Part shown: positions 1 to 9,955 of the stretch, piece after piece
How the letters are laid out: each line of letters opens with the position of its first letter
How positions within the stretch are numbered: the stretch's first letter is position 1
Source: Streptococcus moroccensis
Lineage (GTDB): Bacteria; Bacillota; Bacilli; Lactobacillales; Streptococcaceae
Reading direction: 5' to 3'
Assembly: GCF_030812835.1 (NCBI RefSeq)
Contig: NZ_JAUSTM010000006.1
Coordinates: 55,408-119,407 of the forward strand
DNA length: 64,000 bases
The notes under the pieces: model-generated
Told to the model about the DNA's origin: nothing
The model's input: only the letters and a program-made list of their open reading frames with translations
Database searches by the model: none
Program-made: the position numbers and the translations under genes

Positions 1-197
1 GGTCAAACGGCCTGTGAAATGGTACAATAAAAGGAAGAGTGTGTTAAAGCCTGTCTTGACTTGCGGTGAGGAAGTACCAGAATGACTTGCCGAGATTCAT
101 CAGGATCAGAATAAGCAAGTCCATCAAAAATCGATAAGGAACTGCTTAGTTTTCACAGAGCCTAACACTAAAAAGACGATTATCAAGAGGAAATATG

Positions 198-836
198 ATG
201 ACTAGAGGATTATTAATCTCAGTAGAAGGCCCAGAAGGGGCAGGAAAAACGAGTGTCGTAGCGGAGCTTCTCCCCAAACTACGTGCTTATGGTGATGTTA
301 CTATGACTCGCGAACCAGGCGGTGTCCCCATTGCTGAAAAAATTCGAGAGGTCATCTTAGATACCGAACACACCAACATGGACGACAAGACAGAACTGCT
401 CTTATACATCGCTGCGCGTCGTCAACACCTCAAAGAGCGAGTCTTGCCAGCTCTTTCGTCTGGTCAAATCGTGCTTGTGGATCGCTTTATTGACTCCTCT
501 GTAGCCTATCAAGGCTTTGGTCGTGGCCTGAATCCTTCAGATGTGGATTGGCTAAACCAGTTTGCGACAGATGGCTTGGTTCCTGATCTCACCCTTTATT
601 TTGATATCGATGTCAAGCTTGGGTTAGATAGGATTGCCAAAACACGTGGGCATGAGGTCAACCGTTTGGATCTTGAGGGGATTGACCTTCATGAGCGTGT
701 GCGACAAGGTTATCTGTCTATTTTAGAAAAGAATCCCGAACGCTTTGTCCTTGTTGATGCTAGCCAGCCGTTAGATCTGGTCGTTTCCGATGCTTGGACC
801 ATTATTGAAGACCGATTCTTTAAGGACTCCTTATGA
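198..836 (+). CDS. tmk: Thymidylate kinase
   Basis: Phosphorylates dTMP to dTDP with ATP in the cytoplasm, an essential step of dTTP synthesis. The P-loop GPEGAGKTS lies at about residues 11-19. The DR motif in [13 protein letters not shown], near residue 95, is typical of the family, as is the length of 212 aa. Two ATGs lie in tandem at 195 and 198. The ribosome site AGAGG (186-190) is 7 bases from the second and only 4 from the first, so 198 is preferred. The gene opens the tmk-holB-yabA-rsmI operon that is conserved in streptococci, and its stop overlaps the holB start in ATGA. Confidence 0.96.
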   Translation: MTRGLLISVEGPEGAGKTSVVAELLPKLRAYGDVTMTREPGGVPIAEKIREVILDTEHTNMDDKTELLLYIAARRQHLKERVLPALSSGQIVLVDRFIDSSVAYQGFGRGLNPSDVDWLNQFATDGLVPDLTLYFDIDVKLGLDRIAKTRGHEVNRLDLEGIDLHERVRQGYLSILEKNPERFVLVDASQPLDLVVSDAWTIIEDRFFKDSL

Positions 837-1726
837 AAATAGAAGATCTAAAAAAACAGCAACCAAAGGTATTTTCAGAATTTCAACAGATAGTACAGAC
901 AGGTCGGTTGGCGCATGCCTATCTCTTTTTAGGGAACTTTGCGAGCTTAGAGATGGCTCTCTTTTTGGCACAGGCCCTTTATTGTCAAGACCTTAAAGAA
1001 GGTTTGCCTTGCCAAGAGTGTCGTAATTGCCGGTTGATTGAAGCGGGGACGTTTTCGGATGTTAAACGCCTAGCTCCGACCAATCAGGTCATTAAAACAG
1101 ACTTGGTTCGAGAGGTCATGCAAGATTTCTCACAGTCAGGCTTTGAAACGGACCACCATGTGTTAATCATTGAAGGGGCTGATAAGCTTCATGTCAATGC
1201 TGCTAACAGCTTATTGAAATTTATTGAAGAACCACAAAGTAAGGTCAATATTTTTCTAATCAGTAACCAAGAAGAGCGAATTCTTCCCACCATAAAAAGC
1301 CGCTGCCAGATCGTTCATTTTCCAAAAAATGAAGGACTAATGAGGGAAGAACTAGAACAAGCCGGAGTTTTGAAGACCCAAGCACAACTCTTGGCGGCGC
1401 TATCTTCATCGACGGAGCAGGCTTTAAATCTGAACAAAGGGCAACAATTTCCAACGCTTATGAGTGTCGCTGAACAGTGGGTCAAGAGCTATCTTGCTCA
1501 AGATGGTCAAGATTACCTCTTGACGGCTAAGTTATGCCAGCTTATCGATGATAAAGAAGGTCAGGCCTTGGTTTTGGATTTATTGACCCTTTTGTTGGCT
1601 CGAGCGTTACCGTCAACAGCGGCACAAGATGGGCTTAGCCAACTCTTAAGGGCAAAAGACATGTGGCAGGCAAACGTTAGTTTGCAAAATGCTTTAGAGT
1701 ATATGGTTTTAGAAGCTAGAACGTAA
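833..1726 (+). CDS. holB: DNA polymerase III subunit delta'
   Basis: Clamp-loader subunit, 297 aa. A zinc-binding set of four cysteines (C51, C60, C63, C66; spacing C-x8-C-x2-C-x2-C) sits in the AAA+ domain. The usual P-loop position reads [10 protein letters not shown], so no Walker A lysine is present; this agrees with delta' being a non-hydrolysing subunit. The stretch [15 protein letters not shown] and the TIKSRCQ motif (arginine-finger region) are both present. Translation is coupled to tmk by a 4-base overlap, and yabA starts 9 bases after the stop. Confidence 0.94.
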   Translation: MKIEDLKKQQPKVFSEFQQIVQTGRLAHAYLFLGNFASLEMALFLAQALYCQDLKEGLPCQECRNCRLIEAGTFSDVKRLAPTNQVIKTDLVREVMQDFSQSGFETDHHVLIIEGADKLHVNAANSLLKFIEEPQSKVNIFLISNQEERILPTIKSRCQIVHFPKNEGLMREELEQAGVLKTQAQLLAALSSSTEQALNLNKGQQFPTLMSVAEQWVKSYLAQDGQDYLLTAKLCQLIDDKEGQALVLDLLTLLLARALPSTAAQDGLSQLLRAKDMWQANVSLQNALEYMVLEART

Positions 1727-1735
1727 GGGGGGTAT

Positions 1736-2065
1736 ATGGACAAACGCGATTTATTTAATGCTTTAGACACTTTTTCACAGGACCTCATGCAGACCTTAGC
1801 AGAAGTAGAATCCATCAAGATACATTTACAAGAATTGGCTCAAGAAAATACGGCGTTACGACTTGAAAATGATAAACTAAGAGAACGTTTGTTTCAAGAA
1901 GAGAGTTCAGTGGAAGTCTCTAAAAAACGACAACGCAATACCAGTGTGATTGAAAAGAATTATGACGAAGGCTTTCATATCTGCAAAGATTTTTTCGGAC
2001 AAAGACGAGATAATGATGAGCCCTGTTTGATGTGTTTGGAAGTCATTTATCGGGAAGATGTGTAA
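1736..2065 (+). CDS. yabA: Replication initiation-control protein YabA
   Basis: Negative regulator of initiation that bridges DnaA and the DnaN clamp in Firmicutes. The 109 aa protein has an N-terminal leucine-rich coiled coil (about residues 5-60), a basic linker, and a C-terminal zinc module with H81, C83, C97 and C100. A GGGGG-type ribosome site at 1728-1733 precedes the ATG. It lies between holB and rsmI, as is usual in streptococci. Confidence 0.93.
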   Translation: MDKRDLFNALDTFSQDLMQTLAEVESIKIHLQELAQENTALRLENDKLRERLFQEESSVEVSKKRQRNTSVIEKNYDEGFHICKDFFGQRRDNDEPCLMCLEVIYREDV

Positions 2066-2067
2066 CT

Positions 2068-2931
2068 ATGCAAATACAACGCTCTTTTAAAGGCGAAACG
2101 CCTTATGGTACCCTATACCTCGTTGCGACACCGATCGGTAATCTGGCGGATATGACCTTTCGCGGTGTTGAAACCTTAAAAGCAGTGGATATCATTGCAG
2201 CAGAGGACACGCGAAATACAGGTATTTTATTAAAGCACTATGGGATTGAGACTAAACAAATAGCCTTTCATGAGCATAATGCCATGGCTAAGATACCTGA
2301 TCTTCTGGCCATGCTCAAAGAGGGGAAAGCTATTGCTCAGGTTTCGGATGCTGGCCTTCCGTCCATTTCAGATCCTGGGCATGATCTGGTCAAGGCTGCC
2401 ATTGCGGAAGAAATTCCGGTGGTGGCCTTACCTGGTGCTTCAGCAGGCATTACAGCTCTGATCGCCTCTGGTCTTGCGCCCCAGCCCCATGTTTTTTATG
2501 GGTTTTTGCCCCGCAAAGCAGGTCAACAACGACAGTTTTTTGAAAGCAAGAAACCTTATCCAGAAACTCAGATTTTTTACGAGTCACCCTATCGTGTTGC
2601 AGACACATTGGCCAACATGCAGGCTGTTTATGGGGACCGTCAGGTGGTTATCGTTAGGGAATTGACCAAGATTTATGAAGAGTATCAGAGAGGGCCTATC
2701 TCTGAATTGCTCCTCTACCTTGCGGAAACCCCGCTAAAAGGGGAATGCCTGTTAATAGTTTCTGGAAATGACGCTGACCCTCTAATGGACAGTCAGGACG
2801 ATTTGGATATTCCTCAGGCTGTTCAGGCGCTTATCGATGACGGGCAAAAACCAAACCAAGCTATTAAGGCTGTTGCCAAACGTTATGGCTTAGAACGGCA
2901 GGCTGTCTATCAAGCATTTCACGGCCTTTAA
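2068..2931 (+). CDS. rsmI: 16S rRNA (cytidine-1402-2'-O)-methyltransferase
   Basis: SAM-dependent 2'-O-methylation of C1402 in the ribosomal decoding centre. The tetrapyrrole-methylase fold shows [17 protein letters not shown] near the N-terminus, [20 protein letters not shown] and the ALPGASA loop. The reading frame is open from 2032, but that start lies inside yabA. The ATG at 2068, two bases after the yabA stop, gives the usual family N-terminus (MQIQRSFKG) and suggests coupled translation. Length from this start is 287 aa. Confidence 0.93.
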   Translation: MQIQRSFKGETPYGTLYLVATPIGNLADMTFRGVETLKAVDIIAAEDTRNTGILLKHYGIETKQIAFHEHNAMAKIPDLLAMLKEGKAIAQVSDAGLPSISDPGHDLVKAAIAEEIPVVALPGASAGITALIASGLAPQPHVFYGFLPRKAGQQRQFFESKKPYPETQIFYESPYRVADTLANMQAVYGDRQVVIVRELTKIYEEYQRGPISELLLYLAETPLKGECLLIVSGNDADPLMDSQDDLDIPQAVQALIDDGQKPNQAIKAVAKRYGLERQAVYQAFHGL

Positions 2932-2957
2932 CCAGGATAACTAGAAAGGACTTGTCT

Positions 2958-4193
2958 ATGCGAAATACCACTCCGATTCACGTTAGCTCAGAAATTGGCC
3001 GATTAAAAAAGGTGATGCTTCACCGTCCGGGCAAAGAAATCGACAATCTCATGCCGGATTATTTGGAGCGGTTATTGTTTGATGATATTCCTTTTTTAGA
3101 AGAAGCTCAAAGAGAACACGACCAGTTTGCGCAAGCCCTAAGAGACGAAGGCGTGGAAGTTCTCTATCTAGAAGACTTGGCAGCGGAATCTTTGACCACA
3201 CCTGAGATTAGACAACAGTTTATCGAAGAATACATAGCGGAGGCTCATATTAGGAGCCAAGCGATTCAGGATGCCATCAGGCAGTTCTTACTAGCGATAC
3301 CAGATAATCGTCAGTTGGTCGATAAGACCATGGCCGGTATTCAAAAGGTTGAATTGCCTGATATTCCCTTAGAGAAAAAGGGGTTAACGGACTTTGTCGA
3401 GTCTCACTATCCCTTCGCTGTGGATCCTATGCCTAACCTTTACTTTACGCGCGATCCTTTTGCGACTCTTGGAAGAGGGGTTTCTCTCAATCGGATGTAT
3501 GCCGATACGCGAAACCGTGAAACCTTATATGGGAAGTACATTTTCACTCACCATCCCATCTATGGGCAAGGGGTTCCCTTGGTCTATTCTCGAGAGGAAG
3601 GGACACGGATTGAAGGTGGGGATATCTTAGTTCTATCAGAGGAGCTTCTGGCTATTGGGATATCCCAGCGGACAGATGCTGCCTCTATTGAAAAACTCTT
3701 GCAAAATTGTCACCAAGAAGGTCTTGGGTTTAAGACAGTCATCGCATTTGAGATAGCCAATAATCGCAAATTCATGCACCTAGACACGGTCTTTACCATG
3801 GTTGATAGAGATAAGTTCACCATTCATCCTGAAATTGAACAAGATCTCAGGCTCTATACATTAGCTATAGAAGCTGGCGAACTCTCCATCATTGAAGAAG
3901 ACTGCGACTTGGCCACACTTTTAGCCCGACATCTCAACCTTCCGCAAGTAGACCTTATCCGCTGTGGAGGTGATAACAGGGTCGCTGCAGGTCGGGAACA
4001 ATGGAACGATGGCTCCAATACCTTGACCATCTCTCCTGGTGTTGTTGTCGTCTATAACCGTAATACCATCACCAATGCCATATTAGAATCCCGTGGCTTG
4101 CGCCTCATCAAGATAGGAGGCAGTGAATTAGTCAGAGGTCGAGGGGGTCCTCGCTGTATGTCTATGCCACTTGAGCGGGAACCATTATCCTAA
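2958..4193 (+). CDS. arcA: Arginine deiminase
   Basis: Hydrolyses arginine to citrulline and ammonia. The 411 aa protein carries the guanidino-group modifying enzyme signatures: PNLYFTRDP, the FMHLDTVFT His/Asp segment, GGDN, and the nucleophilic Cys400 in [13 protein letters not shown]. The ATG at 2958 has AGAAAGGA 7 bases upstream and is preferred to the TTG at 2952. The gene follows rsmI by 26 bases. No arcB, arcC or arcD is in the window, so the rest of the deiminase pathway must lie elsewhere or be absent. It could alternatively serve citrulline or ammonia production alone. Confidence 0.92.
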   Translation: MRNTTPIHVSSEIGRLKKVMLHRPGKEIDNLMPDYLERLLFDDIPFLEEAQREHDQFAQALRDEGVEVLYLEDLAAESLTTPEIRQQFIEEYIAEAHIRSQAIQDAIRQFLLAIPDNRQLVDKTMAGIQKVELPDIPLEKKGLTDFVESHYPFAVDPMPNLYFTRDPFATLGRGVSLNRMYADTRNRETLYGKYIFTHHPIYGQGVPLVYSREEGTRIEGGDILVLSEELLAIGISQRTDAASIEKLLQNCHQEGLGFKTVIAFEIANNRKFMHLDTVFTMVDRDKFTIHPEIEQDLRLYTLAIEAGELSIIEEDCDLATLLARHLNLPQVDLIRCGGDNRVAAGREQWNDGSNTLTISPGVVVVYNRNTITNAILESRGLRLIKIGGSELVRGRGGPRCMSMPLEREPLS

Positions 4194-4284
4194 CACTCAT
4201 CAGTGTTTGCAAAGCTGTATTAAGAGACCATCTTTTCTTCAGCAGGCAAGCCCTGATTTTTTTGACCTAAAAGCGCTTTTTTTG

Positions 4285-4293
4285 TGATACAAT
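4285..4293 (+). promoter_or_regulatory. Extended -10 promoter for pepN
   Basis: TGATACAAT (TG at 4285-4286, TACAAT at 4288-4293) lies about 100 bases before pepN. TTGACC at 4262-4267 is 20 bases upstream, too far for a standard -35. The extended -10 probably carries the promoter. Confidence 0.5.
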
Positions 4294-4396
4294 AGAAGAC
4301 AGTAGTGGTAGATTTTTTCTAACGCAAAGGATAGGATATGCCCTCTTTTTTTGCATTAAAAAATTATTGCCCAATTACTGATGAAAAGGAGACCTT

Positions 4397-6940
4397 ATGT
4401 CAAAAGTACAACGTTTAATTGAAACCTTTGTTCCAGAAAACTACAAGCTTTTCTTGGACATTGACCGTCCGTCTAAGACCTTCAAGGGTCAAGTGACCAT
4501 CACAGGGGAAGCTGTTAAAGAGCAGGTGTCTCTCCACCAACACGAGCTGGAGATCCTTTCTGTCAAGGCTGGCGATAAATCACTTGACTTCACCATGGAT
4601 GACGAGCATGAAGCAGTGCATGTCGCTCTTGGTGTGACAGGTGATGTGGTCTTGACCCTCGACTTTGCAGGGAAAATCACTGACAACATGACTGGGATTT
4701 ACCCGTCTTATTACACCGTTGATGGGGTCAAAAAAGAAGTTATCGCGACCCAGTTTGAGAGTCATTTTGCCCGCGAAGCCTTCCCCTGTGTGGATGAGCC
4801 AGAAGCCAAGGCAACCTTTGATTTCTCTGTCAAATTTGACCAGAGTGAAAACGAAATTGCCCTTTCCAACATGCCAGAAATCAAGAGCGACGAGCGCAAG
4901 GAGACAGGTGTCTGGACCTTCGACACGACCCCTCGCATGTCTTCTTACCTTTTGGCCTTCGGTCTTGGTGACCTGCAGTCTAAACTTGCTAAAACCAAGG
5001 GTGGCACCGAAGTGGGTATCTTTGCGACTAAGGCACACCCAGCATCATCGCTTGACTTTGCCCTTGACATTGCCGTACGTGTGATTGATTTCTACGAGGA
5101 TTACTTCAAGGTCAAGTACCCGATTCCGCTCTCTTACCAGTTGGCTCTTCCTGACTTTTCTTCAGGGGCTATGGAAAACTGGGGCTTGATTACCTACCGT
5201 GAAATTTACCTCTTGGTGGATGAAAACTCTAGCGTTTCCAGCCGTCAGCAGGTAGCCCTTGTCATTGCCCACGAATTGGCTCACCAGTGGTTCGGAAACC
5301 TTGTCACCATGCAGTGGTGGGATGACCTCTGGCTCAACGAAAGCTTCGCTAATATGATGGAGTATGTGGCCATTGATGCCATCGAGCCGACTTGGAACAT
5401 CATGGAAGACTTCCAGACCACAGGTTGCCCGCACGCGCTCAAACGCGATGCGACCGATGGCGTGCAGTCTGTCCATGTTGAAGTCAACCATCCGGATGAG
5501 ATCAATACCCTCTTTGACCCAGCTATTGTTTACGCCAAAGGTAGCCGTCTCATGCATATGCTTCGCCGGTGGTTGGGGGATGACGCCTTTGCTGCGGGTC
5601 TCAAGATTTACTTTGAAAAGCACCAGTACGGCAATACCGTTGGCCGTGACCTCTGGGATGCCCTTAGCCAAACCTCTGGCAAGGACGTGGCTAGCTTTAT
5701 GGATTCGTGGTTGGAGCAACCGGGTTACCCAGTCGTTCGAGCTAAAGTCACTGACAACGCCTTAAACCTTAGCCAAGAGCAGTTCTTTATCGGTGAGCAT
5801 GAGGCCAAAGGCCGTCTTTGGGAAGTGCCTCTCAACAGCAACTGGTCTGGTCTTCCAGATACCCTGTCAACAGCGGAAACGGCCGTTGAAGACTTCAAAG
5901 CACTTGCGGATTCCAATACAGGAGCCTTCCGCCTCAACACGGAAAACACCGCCCACTACATCACGGACTACCGCGGGGAGTTGCTCGAGGCTCTCTTGGC
6001 AGAATTGCCAGCATTGGACCCAACAACCGTTCACCAAGTCTTGCAAGAGCGCCGTTTGTTGGCAGAAGCGGGCCATATTTCCACAGCTGACTTGGTTAGC
6101 TTGATTGCAGGCTTGACGTCTGAAAAATCCTACATGGTGGCTGCAGGAATTAGCTACATCAGTGCTAGTTTAGACCGTTTTGTGGACGAAGGCAGTGCCG
6201 TTGAGAAGGCTTATAAAAACTTCTTGATCAATATCTTTGCGGCTGACTATGCCCGTCTTGGTTTTGAAAAAGTTGCAGGTGAGCCTGATGAAGATGAAAT
6301 GATCCGTCAAATCGTCCTTGGTGAATTGCTATATGCCGACCAAGAAGATGCTGTTGCCAAAGCGTCAGCCCTTTATGAAGCTCACAAGGATAATCTTGCT
6401 AGCCTTCCTGCCAGTCTTCGCTCTCTGGTCCTTGTCAACCAGATGAAAAATGCAGAGACAGACGCCTTGGTGGACCAATACTTGGACGCCTATGTGGCAA
6501 CCAATGACAACAACTTCCGCCGTGACTTGGCCTCTGCCTTGGCCCGCGCCAACAGCGAGAAGACCGTCAACCGCATCCTTGAAAGCTTCAAGGACAAGGA
6601 CATCATCAAGCCACAGGACTTGTCCATGTGGTATGCCTTCTTCCTGCGTCGTCCATTTACCCAAGAACGCGTTTGGGCTTGGGCGCGTGAGAACTGGGAT
6701 TGGGTCAAATCAGCCCTCGGTGGGGACATGAGCTTTGACAAGTTTGTCATCTACCCAGCCAACAGCTTCAAGACAGCTGAGCGCTTGGCCGAGTTCAAGG
6801 CCTTCTTTGAGCCACAACTCAGTGACATGGCTATCAGCCGCAACATCTCCATGGGCATCAAGGAAATCGCAGCTCGCGTCGCCTTAATTGAAACCGAAAA
6901 AGATGCTGTGCATCAAGCCATCGAAGCGCAAAACGAATAA
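4397..6940 (+). CDS. pepN: Aminopeptidase N (M1 family, lysyl aminopeptidase)
   Basis: Zinc metallopeptidase of 847 aa that removes N-terminal residues from peptides in the cytoplasm. The exopeptidase motif GAMENWG is at residues 257-263. The zinc site HELAH at 292-296 is completed by Glu315 in LWLNESFA. The C-terminal half is the helical ERAP1-like domain. The ribosome site AAAGGAGA is correctly spaced. It forms a single-gene unit with its own promoter and a strong terminator downstream. Codon use is biased toward C- and G-ending codons, as in highly expressed genes. Confidence 0.97.
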   Translation: MSKVQRLIETFVPENYKLFLDIDRPSKTFKGQVTITGEAVKEQVSLHQHELEILSVKAGDKSLDFTMDDEHEAVHVALGVTGDVVLTLDFAGKITDNMTGIYPSYYTVDGVKKEVIATQFESHFAREAFPCVDEPEAKATFDFSVKFDQSENEIALSNMPEIKSDERKETGVWTFDTTPRMSSYLLAFGLGDLQSKLAKTKGGTEVGIFATKAHPASSLDFALDIAVRVIDFYEDYFKVKYPIPLSYQLALPDFSSGAMENWGLITYREIYLLVDENSSVSSRQQVALVIAHELAHQWFGNLVTMQWWDDLWLNESFANMMEYVAIDAIEPTWNIMEDFQTTGCPHALKRDATDGVQSVHVEVNHPDEINTLFDPAIVYAKGSRLMHMLRRWLGDDAFAAGLKIYFEKHQYGNTVGRDLWDALSQTSGKDVASFMDSWLEQPGYPVVRAKVTDNALNLSQEQFFIGEHEAKGRLWEVPLNSNWSGLPDTLSTAETAVEDFKALADSNTGAFRLNTENTAHYITDYRGELLEALLAELPALDPTTVHQVLQERRLLAEAGHISTADLVSLIAGLTSEKSYMVAAGISYISASLDRFVDEGSAVEKAYKNFLINIFAADYARLGFEKVAGEPDEDEMIRQIVLGELLYADQEDAVAKASALYEAHKDNLASLPASLRSLVLVNQMKNAETDALVDQYLDAYVATNDNNFRRDLASALARANSEKTVNRILESFKDKDIIKPQDLSMWYAFFLRRPFTQERVWAWARENWDWVKSALGGDMSFDKFVIYPANSFKTAERLAEFKAFFEPQLSDMAISRNISMGIKEIAARVALIETEKDAVHQAIEAQNE

Positions 6941-6946
6941 CACAGA

Positions 6947-6975
6947 AAACCAAGTCAGAATCTGGCTTGGTTTTT
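6947..6975 (+). terminator. Rho-independent terminator after pepN
   Basis: The inverted repeat AACCAAGTCAGA / TCTGGCTTGGTT is followed by a T-run, directly after the pepN stop. Confidence 0.88.
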
Positions 6976-7084
6976 GGTTGAGATTGATGAAAAGGTAAGG
7001 AATAGGCGGGCTTGGTTGAATTGAGGTATTACAATTTACTCTAATTTATGCTATGCTAATGGTATCAACGTCAAGGAGGTTGTC

Positions 7085-7924
7085 ATGACCATTACAGAAG
7101 TAATCGAGACGATTAAGGCCTTTTATCAGGGGGATCCTGCTATCACAGAAGAGACAACGCGGGACCAGGTTCTCTATGGGGAGACAGATGGGGACTGCAC
7201 AGGTGTTGTGACCTGTATCTGGCCCAGCGTCCAGGTCCTTGAGGAGGCTCACGCGCTTGGAGCGAATCTGATCATCTGCCACGAGGCCCTCTTTTGGAAC
7301 CACGGGGACCATCAGGACTGGTTGCAGGAGAATGGGATTCAGGCTTATGAGGGCAAGAAAGCCCTGCTGGACCAGTATGGCTTGACCGTTTGGCGGTGCC
7401 ATGACTATGTGCACTCGGGCATGCCGATTGAGACGGGGGAGTACAAGGACGGGATCTTTTATGGCTTGGCCAAACAGCTGGGCTGGGAGGGCTATGACAT
7501 CAGCAATCACCCCATGCCCACCCTCTTTGAAATCCCTGAGGTTTCTGGTCGCGAGCTGGCGAGCCACCTCATTCACAAGCTTGGCCTTGACGGGGTGCGC
7601 GTGATTGGAGATCCTGAGACTCGAGTGAGACGTGTCAAGATTCCTTTTCATGTTTTTGGCGATGCCAATGCGGACATCATTCAAATCGATCAGGAAGACT
7701 TTGACGCCATTTTGCCCATGGAGATGGTGGACTTTACCATAGCTGAATACATCAAGGATGCTAGTCTCCTGGGGCAGAACAAGGTTGCTATCAGCGCAGG
7801 CCATTTCAACCTGGAAGAACCTGGCATGGCCTATATGGCTGACTACCTTCCTGCTGTGCTTGGGCACCAAGTCCCTGTCCACTTTGTCAAGGTGGGCGAT
7901 ACCTATGGCTATATTACAAAATAA
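7085..7924 (+). CDS. NIF3-family (DUF34) dinuclear metal protein
   Basis: Member of the Nif3/DUF34 metal-binding family, 279 aa; the cellular role is not settled. Visible family features are GANLIICHEALFWN (about residues 60-73), with a metal-binding His, and the C-terminal ISAGHFNLEEPGM segment with another His and Glu. An AAGGAGG ribosome site lies just upstream. The next gene encodes a ChbG/YdjC-type deacetylase 18 bases downstream, so the two are probably co-transcribed, which hints at a role in sugar or amide metabolism. That link is inference. Confidence 0.85.
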   Translation: MTITEVIETIKAFYQGDPAITEETTRDQVLYGETDGDCTGVVTCIWPSVQVLEEAHALGANLIICHEALFWNHGDHQDWLQENGIQAYEGKKALLDQYGLTVWRCHDYVHSGMPIETGEYKDGIFYGLAKQLGWEGYDISNHPMPTLFEIPEVSGRELASHLIHKLGLDGVRVIGDPETRVRRVKIPFHVFGDANADIIQIDQEDFDAILPMEMVDFTIAEYIKDASLLGQNKVAISAGHFNLEEPGMAYMADYLPAVLGHQVPVHFVKVGDTYGYITK

Positions 7925-7942
7925 AAGATAGAAGGGAATATT

Positions 7943-8698
7943 ATGCCTAAAAAAATAGTGTTTCGAGCAGATGATCTGGGCTACTCTGAGGGGGTCAACT
8001 ATGGGATTGAAAAGGCCATCCGAGATGGCCTAATCAGGAGTCAAGGGGTTATGGTCAATATGCCAGCCACCCAACATGGGGTGGACTTGGTCAAGGGCTA
8101 TGACATCGCCTTTAGTGTCCATGCTAATATCTGCAGTGGACGTCCCTTGACCGATCCTGAACTCATTCCTAGCTTGGTCACAGCGGATGGGCTGTTCAAG
8201 TCATCGTCAACTTATCGTGCTGCGTCCGAAGACTTCGTGGTCTATGAGGAAGTTCTCCTAGAGGTCGAGGCCCAGTACCAGAGGTTTGTTGAGTTGTTCG
8301 GACGAAAACCAGATTATTTTGAAGGTCACGCGGTCGCTTCGGCCAACTTTTTCAAAGCCTTAGAAGCTATCGCTGAGAAATATGACCTGACCTACTCAGG
8401 CCTACCGCTGGATTTCAGTCAGCCCTTGACCATCGGCCAGTCCCAGGTTCGGATGAACATGGAGTGCATGAGGCCAGATTATGACCCTCTTGAGATGGTT
8501 CAGCGTGTGGTTAGTCAGATGACTGAGGATGTGGTCGAACTCTTCGTCTTCCACCCAGGGTACCTCGATCAGGACCTGCTGGATCATTCCAGCCTGACCC
8601 TGCCTCGGCCTAAGGAAGTTGCTATGCTTATCGCTTCTGCCACCAAAGAGTGGTTGAAGGAGCAGCGCGTTGAGCTGATTGATTATAGGGATTTGTAA
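7943..8698 (+). CDS. ChbG/HpnK (YdjC) family carbohydrate deacetylase
   Basis: Probable metal-dependent deacetylase for N-acetylated oligosaccharides, 251 aa. Family residues visible are the N-terminal Asp-Asp metal site in FRADDLGYSEGVNYGI (residues about 8-23), SVHANICSGRP (His ligand near residue 56), EGHAVASANFFKALE and the C-terminal HPGYLD. It follows the NIF3 gene closely and is terminated by the hairpin at 8711. The true substrate cannot be read from the sequence. Confidence 0.86.
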   Translation: MPKKIVFRADDLGYSEGVNYGIEKAIRDGLIRSQGVMVNMPATQHGVDLVKGYDIAFSVHANICSGRPLTDPELIPSLVTADGLFKSSSTYRAASEDFVVYEEVLLEVEAQYQRFVELFGRKPDYFEGHAVASANFFKALEAIAEKYDLTYSGLPLDFSQPLTIGQSQVRMNMECMRPDYDPLEMVQRVVSQMTEDVVELFVFHPGYLDQDLLDHSSLTLPRPKEVAMLIASATKEWLKEQRVELIDYRDL

Positions 8699-8710
8699 AT
8701 AGGTTGAAAC

Positions 8711-8740
8711 AACCCTCGCTCACAGATGTGGGCGAGGGTT
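8711..8740 (+). terminator. Terminator-like hairpin, repeat copy 1
   Basis: A stem of AACCCTCGC with GCGAGGGTT encloses the inner dyad CACA-GA-TGTG. It is the first of four related hairpins (8711, 9914, 13925, 15088) that share a CTCGC...CACAnnTGTGGGCGAG core. Confidence 0.75.
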
Positions 8741-8800
8741 TACGCTATCAAGCGACAGGTGTGACAGAGGGCTAAGTATAGCTCTGGTAGTTTTTCTGGC

Positions 8801-8917
8801 CTATTTCTTGATAATCATGTGGATGACTTGTTCTAGGTTGGCTTCAAAGTCTTCTGGTTTTTTAATAAAAGAAAGGGTGACCTCCTTACACTCGATAACG
8901 TCTTCAATATCTTGTGT
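8801..8917 (-). pseudogene. csoR-like gene remnant (3' part)
   Basis: On the minus strand this reads in frame into KKPEDFEANLEQV and an MIIKK end with a TAG stop (8801-8803). It nearly matches the C-terminus of the intact CsoR-family gene at 9956-10216. The upstream part is shortened (a residual EDVIEC segment with a cysteine) and no start codon or full DNA-binding helix remains. It is followed by a copy of the same hairpin as the intact gene. It reads as a decayed duplicate. Confidence 0.75.
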
Positions 8918-8943
8918 TATAATGTGACTGGGAGGTAAGCAAG

Positions 8944-9849
8944 ATGGCTATTTTTTTAACAGAAGAGTTGATTCAGAATCTTGTTCATGAAATCAACGTG
9001 ATGAGACCAGCCCATCAATTTGAATGGCAACGGTATCTTGTTGGCAATGTTCGAGATGGTCGTAGGAGAGTTCCACTGATTTTTTTAGAAAATCCAGACT
9101 GGTTTGCCTTACTTTATTTGGCACCCTTTAATGTCTCCAAAATTAAATCCGTAAACTTTATTGCGAAAGATGAGATAGAAGGTTTAGAGTTTAATAAGGA
9201 AAAGAACAATTACATTTTAAAAATGAGACAGGCTAATGCAGAGTTTCTAAAAATGTATTTTCCTCTAAAAAGTGGTGGAAAACACTGCCATCTTGGGAAG
9301 ACCAATCTAGTTCATTATGAGAAACGATTTAAGTCGGAATACACTCAAAAAACAGATATGCCTGAGTGGAACGAAAGACCAGTTTTCAATATCATAATGC
9401 TGTTTACCTTCTATGCTATAATTTTTGGGGGATTGTTTCTGATACTTATCGTAGAGAAGAAATGGTTGGCTATTTTAGGAACAGTTCTTACAATGTCGGT
9501 CTTCCTATTTTTTGGAATTTTTGGAGAGGTTTTCTTTGCAAAACTAAGAGACTGGCGCTTTTATGAAGAGTACATGGCATTGCACAAAGGTTTAAAGGAC
9601 GACGATTCCGTCGCTTATCTCCAAGGATTGAAACAGATAAGCCATAAACCGGTTACCCCTTATTTTCAGTCTTATTATTATGGAGAGTTGGTCAAACATG
9701 CTCATTTGGTTGGGCAAGATGAAGAAGCCCAAGAATACTTGGCAAGTTTCCCACGTGATCATTCCGGAATGACGGCGAAAGTGTATCAGGAGCTGTTGCA
9801 ATTTTTAGCGACTCCCAAAGAAGAAATAGAAGTGAAGATTCATAAATGA
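8944..9849 (+). CDS. Hypothetical membrane protein, paralogue of 14097-15002
   Basis: I do not recognise the family. The protein has 301 aa. A soluble N-terminal region of about 140 residues contains the segments LIFLENPDWFAL and GGKHCHLGK. Two hydrophobic helices follow (about residues 150-172 and 178-200), then a helical cytosolic tail with a conserved YYGELVKHAHLVGQDEEAQEYLA segment. A second copy, clearly homologous over its full length (shared LAP-VSKI, GGKHC, ATPKEE), lies 5 kb downstream. GGGAGG precedes the start, and TATAAT lies at 8918-8923. The gene converges on csoR. Confidence 0.7.
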   Translation: MAIFLTEELIQNLVHEINVMRPAHQFEWQRYLVGNVRDGRRRVPLIFLENPDWFALLYLAPFNVSKIKSVNFIAKDEIEGLEFNKEKNNYILKMRQANAEFLKMYFPLKSGGKHCHLGKTNLVHYEKRFKSEYTQKTDMPEWNERPVFNIIMLFTFYAIIFGGLFLILIVEKKWLAILGTVLTMSVFLFFGIFGEVFFAKLRDWRFYEEYMALHKGLKDDDSVAYLQGLKQISHKPVTPYFQSYYYGELVKHAHLVGQDEEAQEYLASFPRDHSGMTAKVYQELLQFLATPKEEIEVKIHK

Positions 9850-9913
9850 GTCACGACTAGGATTTTTCAATTTTCCAATAGATTGACCGTTAGAATGGCG
9901 ATTAAACGAAAAC

Positions 9914-9947
9914 AAACCCCTCGCGCACATTTGTGGGCGAGGGGTTT
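9914..9947. terminator. Bidirectional terminator hairpin, repeat copy 2
   Basis: AAACCCCTCGC / GCGAGGGGTTT with the inner CACA-TT-TGTG lies between the convergent membrane-protein and csoR genes. Confidence 0.75.
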
Positions 9948-9955
9948 GGCTTGTC

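Noticed and set aside
4580..5719. Long minus-strand ORFs inside pepN
   Set aside because: They are shadows of the strongly biased codon use of pepN; no promoter or ribosome site, and pepN itself is certain.
7046..7882. 278-codon minus-strand ORF opposite the NIF3-family gene
   Set aside because: The plus-strand frame has a ribosome site and family motifs; the minus frame has neither.
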